From assembly GCA_026125625.1 (NCBI GenBank), contig JAHCKU010000023.1, positions 1-17,191 of the forward strand: a DNA stretch of 17,191 nucleotides, written 5' to 3'. A program made the position numbers and the translations under genes. Source of the DNA: Burkholderiales bacterium. Lineage in GTDB: Bacteria; Pseudomonadota; Gammaproteobacteria; Burkholderiales; SHXO01. The notes below the pieces were generated by a model. The model was not told the origin of the DNA and did not search any database. It saw nothing but the letters and a program-made list of their open reading frames with translations. Position 1 is the first letter of the stretch. Each line of letters starts with the position of its first letter. This document shows positions 13,782 to 17,191 of the stretch, piece by piece.

Positions 13782-15698
13782 ATGGTAACTATCCGACTAC
13801 CCGACGGCTCTTCTCGATCGTTCGATCAGCCGCCCACCCTCGCCCAGATCGCGGCCAGCATCGGCCCGGGACTGGCGCGTGCGGCGATCGCCGCGAAACT
13901 GAACGGCCGCCAAGTGGATCTGTCCCGTACCGTCGAGACCGACGCGGAGGTGGCGTTGATCACGGAAAAGGATCCGGAGGCGCTCGAGGTTATCCGTCAC
14001 TCCACCGCGCATCTGCTGGCCCATGCGGTGAAAGAGCTTTTCCCCGAGGCCCAGGTCACCATCGGCCCGGTGGTCGAGGACGGCTTCTACTACGACTTTT
14101 CCTACAAGCGCCCGTTCTCTCCCGACGATCTGGCGGCCATCGAGAAGCGCATGGCCGAGATCGCCGGCCGCAATCTGCCGGTGCAGCGTGAGGTCTGGGA
14201 GCGCTCGGACGCGGTGCGCTTCTTCAAGGACCAGGGCGAGCACTACAAGGCGCAGATCATCGAGAGCATTCCCGGAGAGGAAACCATCACGCTCTATCGA
14301 CAGGGGGACTTCGTCGATCTATGCCGCGGACCGCATGTTCCTTCCACCGGCAAGCTGCGGGTGTTCAAGCTGATGAAGCTGGCCGGTGCCTACTGGCGAG
14401 GAGATGCGCGCAACGAGATGCTGCAGCGGATCTACGGCACGGCCTGGATCAAGAAGGAAGACCTGGAGGGCCACCTGCACCGCCTGGAAGAGGCGGAGAA
14501 GCGCGACCACCGCAAGCTCGGGCGCCAGCTCGACCTGTTCCATCTGCAGGACGACGCGCCCGGAATGGTTTTCTGGCACCCCAAGGGCTGGGTTATCTGG
14601 CAGCAGATCGAGCAGTACGTACGCCGGCGGCTGGCGCGTGGCGGCTACCAGGAGGTGCGCACGCCGCTGGTGCTTGACCGCAGCCTGTGGGAGCGGTCCG
14701 GGCATTGGGAGAACTATCGCGATCACATGTTCACCACCAGCTCCGAAGAGCGGGACTATGCGGTGAAACCAATGAATTGCCCGGGGCATATCCAGATCTA
14801 CAATCAGGGCATCAAGAGCTATCGCGACTTGCCGCTGCGCTTGGCGGAGTTCGGCTCCTGTCACCGCAACGAGCCCTCGGGGGCACTGCATGGCATCATG
14901 CGCGTGCGCGGATTCGTGCAGGACGATGCACATATCTTCTGCACCGAGGAGCAGGTCGGCGGCGAGGCGGCCGGGTTCATCGATCTGCTGCGGCAGATCT
15001 ATCGTGATTTCGGTTTCGAGGAGATCCTGATCAAGCTCGCCACCCGTCCGGCCAAGCGCATCGGCACGGATGAGGCCTGGGATCGGGCCGAGCAGGCCCT
15101 CGGTCTGGCACTGGATCAGAAAGGTCTGAGCTGGCAGACCTCACCCGGCGATGGCGCCTTCTACGGGCCGAAGATCGAATTCTCGCTCAAGGACAGCATC
15201 GGCCGGGTATGGCAGTGCGGCACCCTCCAGCTCGATTTCTCGCTCCCGCAGCGCCTGGGAGCCGAGTACGTGGCCGAGGACAACACCCGCCGGGTACCGG
15301 TGATGCTGCATCGGGCCATCCTCGGATCGCTGGAACGCTTCATCGGGATTCTGATCGAGCACCACGCCGGATCCATGCCGATGTGGCTGGCTCCGGTGCA
15401 GGCGATGGTGATGAACATCACCTCGGCACAGACCGCCTTCTGTGCCGAGGTTGCCGAACGCTTGTGCGAAGCTGGGGTGCGCGCCGAGACGGACTTGAGA
15501 AACGAGAAAATTAGCTATAAAATCCGAGAACATAGTCTTCAGAAGCTGCCATACCTCCTGGTCGTGGGCGACAAGGAGGTGGCTGCGCGAGCCGTGGCCG
15601 TGCGGGCTCGGGGAGGCGCCGATCTCGGGCAACTGTCGCTGGACAGCCTGATCGAGCGCCTTGGGGCGGAAGCCGCCCCACCCGACAGCGCGGCCTGA
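13782..15698 (+). CDS. thrS: Threonyl-tRNA synthetase
   Basis: Class II synthetase of 638 residues that charges tRNA-Thr. The TGS domain (1-61) is followed by the editing domain with H73, H77, C181 and H185, the set that removes mischarged serine. The catalytic core has the zinc ligands C333 (MNCPGH), H384 (DDAHIFC) and H510 (MLHRAILGS), within one residue of the E. coli positions. Motif 2 is EFGSCHRNEPSGALHG and motif 3 is LGSLERFIGILIEHH. A C-terminal anticodon-binding domain completes the protein. ATG 13782 gives the standard N terminus MVTIRLPDG; an in-frame TTG at 13719 reads through the terminator hairpin and is not real. The Shine-Dalgarno is weak (CCAGG). The 3' end contains a promoter and unusually AT-rich codons. 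Confidence 0.97.
   Translation: MVTIRLPDGSSRSFDQPPTLAQIAASIGPGLARAAIAAKLNGRQVDLSRTVETDAEVALITEKDPEALEVIRHSTAHLLAHAVKELFPEAQVTIGPVVEDGFYYDFSYKRPFSPDDLAAIEKRMAEIAGRNLPVQREVWERSDAVRFFKDQGEHYKAQIIESIPGEETITLYRQGDFVDLCRGPHVPSTGKLRVFKLMKLAGAYWRGDARNEMLQRIYGTAWIKKEDLEGHLHRLEEAEKRDHRKLGRQLDLFHLQDDAPGMVFWHPKGWVIWQQIEQYVRRRLARGGYQEVRTPLVLDRSLWERSGHWENYRDHMFTTSSEERDYAVKPMNCPGHIQIYNQGIKSYRDLPLRLAEFGSCHRNEPSGALHGIMRVRGFVQDDAHIFCTEEQVGGEAAGFIDLLRQIYRDFGFEEILIKLATRPAKRIGTDEAWDRAEQALGLALDQKGLSWQTSPGDGAFYGPKIEFSLKDSIGRVWQCGTLQLDFSLPQRLGAEYVAEDNTRRVPVMLHRAILGSLERFIGILIEHHAGSMPMWLAPVQAMVMNITSAQTAFCAEVAERLCEAGVRAETDLRNEKISYKIREHSLQKLPYLLVVGDKEVAARAVAVRARGGADLGQLSLDSLIERLGAEAAPPDSAA
15495..15523 (+). promoter_or_regulatory. 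Sigma-70 promoter inside thrS, driving infC-rpmI-rplT
   Basis: TTGAGA (15495-15500, 5 of 6 to TTGACA) and TAAAAT (15518-15523, 5 of 6 to TATAAT) are spaced by exactly 17 bases. The segment is strikingly AT-rich for this genome and uses codons AGA, AAA, ATT and TAT avoided elsewhere in thrS, as if DNA function limits codon choice. The predicted start lies about 190 bases before infC. E. coli also has infC promoters inside thrS. Confidence 0.7.
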
Positions 15699-15706
15699 AT
15701 TTTTTT
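15662..15706 (+). other. GC-rich hairpins and T7 run at the thrS/infC junction
   Basis: TGGGGCGG / CCGCCCCA forms a perfect 8-bp stem with an AAG loop (15662-15680). An alternative GCCGC (15672-15676) with GCGGC (15690-15694) excludes it and ends 5 bases before a run of seven Ts (15700-15706). The first stem is 19 bases from the T run, too far for a classic terminator. It may be a weak attenuator or simply overlap of the thrS 3' codons with the infC leader. Confidence 0.35.
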
Positions 15707-15712
15707 AGGAGG
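15707..15712 (+). promoter_or_regulatory. infC: AGGAGG Shine-Dalgarno fixing the infC start at AUC 15721
   Basis: A perfect AGGAGG lies 8 bases before ATC 15721. In the infC frame TAG at 15706-15708 closes the frame upstream, and the codons between are GAG, GAT, TGT and CGT, so ATC is the only credible initiator. Confidence 0.85.
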
Positions 15713-15720
15713 ATTGTCGT

Positions 15721-16248
15721 ATCGCTCAGGATCGGGACGCGCGGATCAACCAAGAGATCACTGCGCCGGAAGTCCGTCTGGTTGGCGTGGACGGTGAGCA
15801 AATCGGTGTCGTCGGCCTGGCTGCCGCGCAGCGCATGGCTGAAGAGGCGGAGGTCGATCTGGTCGAGATCGCTCCCACTGCGAAACCGCCCGTTTGCCGC
15901 TTGATGGACTACGGGAAGTTCAAGTACCAGGAAAGCAAGAAGCGGCACGAGGCCAAGCTCAAGCAGAAGCAGATCCAGCTCAAGGAGGTCAAGTTCCGGC
16001 CTGGGACGGACGAGGGTGACTACCAGATCAAGCTGCGCAATCTGATCCGGTTTCTCGAGGAAGGCGACAAGGCGAAAATCACATTGCGGTTCCGGGGGCG
16101 TGAAATGGCGCACCAGGAATTCGGCGTCAAGCTCCTGGAGCGCGTGCGTACCGATCTCGATCCGTACGGCGTGGTTGAGCAGATGCCAAGGTTGGAGGGC
16201 CGTCAGATGGTGATGGTGTTGTCACCGAAGAAGAAGGCGGCTCATTGA
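15721..16248 (+). CDS. infC: Translation initiation factor IF-3, AUC start codon
   Basis: IF-3 binds the 30S subunit, blocks early 50S joining and proofreads the start codon and initiator tRNA. From ATC 15721 it is 175 residues, full length for IF-3. It starts (M)AQDRDARINQEITAPEVRL, the typical N-domain opening, followed by DLVEIAPTAKPPVCRLMDYG, a Lys-rich linker helix and the C-domain (VKFRPGTDEGDYQIK, RGREMAHQEFG). The first in-frame ATG (15787) would delete the first 22 residues of the N domain. Non-AUG starts in infC permit autoregulation, because IF-3 discriminates against them; E. coli uses AUU. It is probably transcribed from thrS and from the internal promoter at 15495. Confidence 0.95.
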   Translation: MAQDRDARINQEITAPEVRLVGVDGEQIGVVGLAAAQRMAEEAEVDLVEIAPTAKPPVCRLMDYGKFKYQESKKRHEAKLKQKQIQLKEVKFRPGTDEGDYQIKLRNLIRFLEEGDKAKITLRFRGREMAHQEFGVKLLERVRTDLDPYGVVEQMPRLEGRQMVMVLSPKKKAAH

Positions 16249-16251
16249 AGG

Positions 16252-16271
16252 GTTCCGGCTGCGGCCGGGAC
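16252..16271 (+). promoter_or_regulatory. Hairpin in the infC-rpmI gap, possible L20 control element
   Basis: GTTCCGGC pairs with GCCGGGAC (8 pairs, one G-U) around a TGCG loop. A second pairing TGACG (16282-16286) with CGTCA (16321-16325) could enclose the rest of the gap, near the rpmI Shine-Dalgarno. In E. coli ribosomal protein L20 represses rpmI-rplT by binding RNA in this region. The position fits; sequence similarity was not tested. Confidence 0.4.
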
Positions 16272-16345
16272 GAAAAACAAGTGACGTCGCGGTATCCAAG
16301 TGCGCAGACGCGCCACCCGTCGTCATGCCAAACAGGAGTACAGCA

Positions 16346-16543
16346 ATGCCGAAGATGAAGACCAAGAGCGGCGCCGCCAAGCGTTTCCGAACGCTGGGTG
16401 GCGGCGGTGTCAAGCGCAGCCAGGCTTTCCTGCGCCACATTCTTACCAAGAAAAGCACCAAGCGTAAGCGTCACCTGCGCGGTACGACCAACGTACATCC
16501 TTCCGACGTGCGCGCCATCAAGGCGATGCTGCCCTATAGCTGA
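16346..16543 (+). CDS. rpmI: 50S ribosomal protein L35
   Basis: A 65-residue, very basic protein with the L35 opening MPKMKTKSGAAKRF and the later RHILTKKSTKRKRHLRG, ending KAMLPYS. Its length is exactly that of the family. It binds 23S rRNA in the large subunit. ATG 16346 has AGGAG ending 7 bases upstream; an ATG at 16325 in frame would add seven residues absent from L35. The stop codon TGA is part of the rplT Shine-Dalgarno TGAGGAG, so translation is coupled. Confidence 0.97.
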   Translation: MPKMKTKSGAAKRFRTLGGGGVKRSQAFLRHILTKKSTKRKRHLRGTTNVHPSDVRAIKAMLPYS

Positions 16544-16555
16544 GGAGCTACGCCG

Positions 16556-16915
16556 ATGCCAAGAGTAAAACGTGGAGTAACGGCGCGTGCGCGCCATCGG
16601 AAGGTCCTGGATCAGGCCAAGGGCTATCGCGGCCGGCGCAAGAACGTCTTCCGTGTTGCCAACGAAGCGGTGATGAAGGCAGGGCAGTATGCTTATCGTG
16701 ATCGCCGCCGTCGCAAACGTGATTTCCGGGCCTTGTGGATCGCCCGTATCAATGCTGCTGCGCGCGAGTGCGGACTGTCCTACAGCGCCTTCATGAATGG
16801 TCTGAAGAAGGCCTCGGTGGAACTCGATCGCAAGGTCCTGGCCGATCTTGCCGTGTTCGACAAGGCTGCATTCGAGAAGATTGCCCAGCAGGCCAAGGCC
16901 AGCCTCGGTATCTGA
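16556..16915 (+). CDS. rplT: 50S ribosomal protein L20
   Basis: A 119-residue basic protein starting MPRVKRGVTARARHRKVL with GYRGRRKNVFRVANEAVMKA and RRRRKRDFRALWIARINAA, the full L20 pattern. It is essential in early 50S assembly, where its basic N-terminal arm enters 23S rRNA. In E. coli its C-terminal domain also represses rpmI and rplT translation. It lies 12 bases after rpmI with GAGGAG 8 bases before ATG 16556. A strong terminator follows 20 bases after its stop. Confidence 0.97.
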   Translation: MPRVKRGVTARARHRKVLDQAKGYRGRRKNVFRVANEAVMKAGQYAYRDRRRRKRDFRALWIARINAAARECGLSYSAFMNGLKKASVELDRKVLADLAVFDKAAFEKIAQQAKASLGI

Positions 16916-16934
16916 GGGAAACCACACCCAGGAG

Positions 16935-16960
16935 AAGGAGGCCGAAAAGCCTCCTTTTTT
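16935..16960 (+). terminator. Intrinsic terminator or attenuator between rplT and pheS
   Basis: AAGGAGGC pairs perfectly with GCCTCCTT around a CGAAAA loop and runs into further Ts (six in all, 16955-16960). It ends 15 bases before pheS. In E. coli pheST is controlled by attenuation at this place through the pheM leader peptide. Here no ATG with Phe codons is present between rplT and the hairpin, so it is either a plain partial terminator or an attenuator of another kind. Confidence 0.88.
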
Positions 16961-16975
16961 GTTCCGGCATCGAAC

Positions 16976-17191
16976 ATGACCGCGCATGCTCCAGATCCAT
17001 CGGCGGACCTCGATCGCCTCGTAGCCGAGGCGGTCGCGTCGTTCGATCGTACCCAGTCCCCAGCCGAACTGGAGCAGGTCAAGGCCCGCTACCTGGGCAA
17101 GGCTGGCGTGCTGAGCGAACTGCTCAAGGGACTCGGACGTGTGCCCGCGGATCAGCGTCCCGCCGCCGGCAGCCGTATCAATGGCGCGAAG
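16976..17191 (+). CDS. pheS: Phenylalanyl-tRNA synthetase alpha subunit, N-terminal part (3' end outside window)
   Basis: The first 72 codons from ATG 16976 encode the N-terminal coiled-coil of PheS: DLDRLVAEAVASFDR, then ARYLGKAGVLSELLKGLG and DQRPAAGSRINGAK. This matches the E. coli PheS pattern EYLGKKG ... PPEERPAAGAVINEAK. The coiled coil contacts tRNA-Phe in the alpha2-beta2 enzyme; the catalytic domain lies beyond the window. No clear Shine-Dalgarno precedes the ATG. The gene follows a terminator, so expression depends on read-through or on a promoter not visible here. pheT probably follows. Confidence 0.93.
   Translation, partial: MTAHAPDPSADLDRLVAEAVASFDRTQSPAELEQVKARYLGKAGVLSELLKGLGRVPADQRPAAGSRINGAK

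Overview
The window is GC-rich, densely packed and transcribed entirely on the + strand. The combination of comEC-relA, an E. coli-type chemosensory cluster with cheD, and a tRNA-Val - thrS - infC - rpmI - rplT - pheS block suggests a motile, free-living betaproteobacterium (Rhodocyclales or Nitrosomonadales-like). This placement is inferred from gene order and protein style; no search was run. No mobile element, CRISPR array or integrase is visible, and no gap between genes exceeds 300 bases.

Region 1 (1-3266) holds the C-terminal part of ComEC, the DNA-uptake channel with its metallo-beta-lactamase-like domain. Three bases later comes relA, a monofunctional (p)ppGpp synthetase with a degenerate HD domain and the ExDD synthetase signature.

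Region 2 (3317-13520) is a chemosensory locus: a sensor-less membrane receptor-like protein, cheY, cheA, cheW, a large soluble four-PAS receptor, cheR, cheD, cheB and a lone STAS-domain gene. PAS2 of the soluble receptor carries the Aer-type FAD-site motif RHPDMP, so the pathway probably follows redox state or oxygen. The receptor ends in EWREF, a CheR/CheB docking pentapeptide. CheA has P1, an E. coli-like P2, P3, P4 and P5, and a linker with three evenly spaced GYGFF-type peptides. The first receptor-like protein carries FQDITSQ near its C terminus, closely resembling the catalytic FQDLTGQ of the CheY-P phosphatase CheZ. It lies directly before cheY, and no cheZ is in the window. It may be a receptor-phosphatase hybrid, and this is the most interesting candidate here. 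A possible sigma-28 promoter precedes it.

Region 3 (13562-17191) is a translation block: tRNA-Val(GAC), a very strong terminator, thrS, infC, rpmI, rplT, a second terminator and the start of pheS. It is rich in regulatory signals. A terminator ends 17 bases before the thrS start codon. A near-consensus sigma-70 promoter sits inside the 3' end of thrS. infC appears to start at AUC behind a perfect AGGAGG. A hairpin lies in the infC-rpmI gap, and a terminator precedes pheS with no visible Phe-rich leader peptide.
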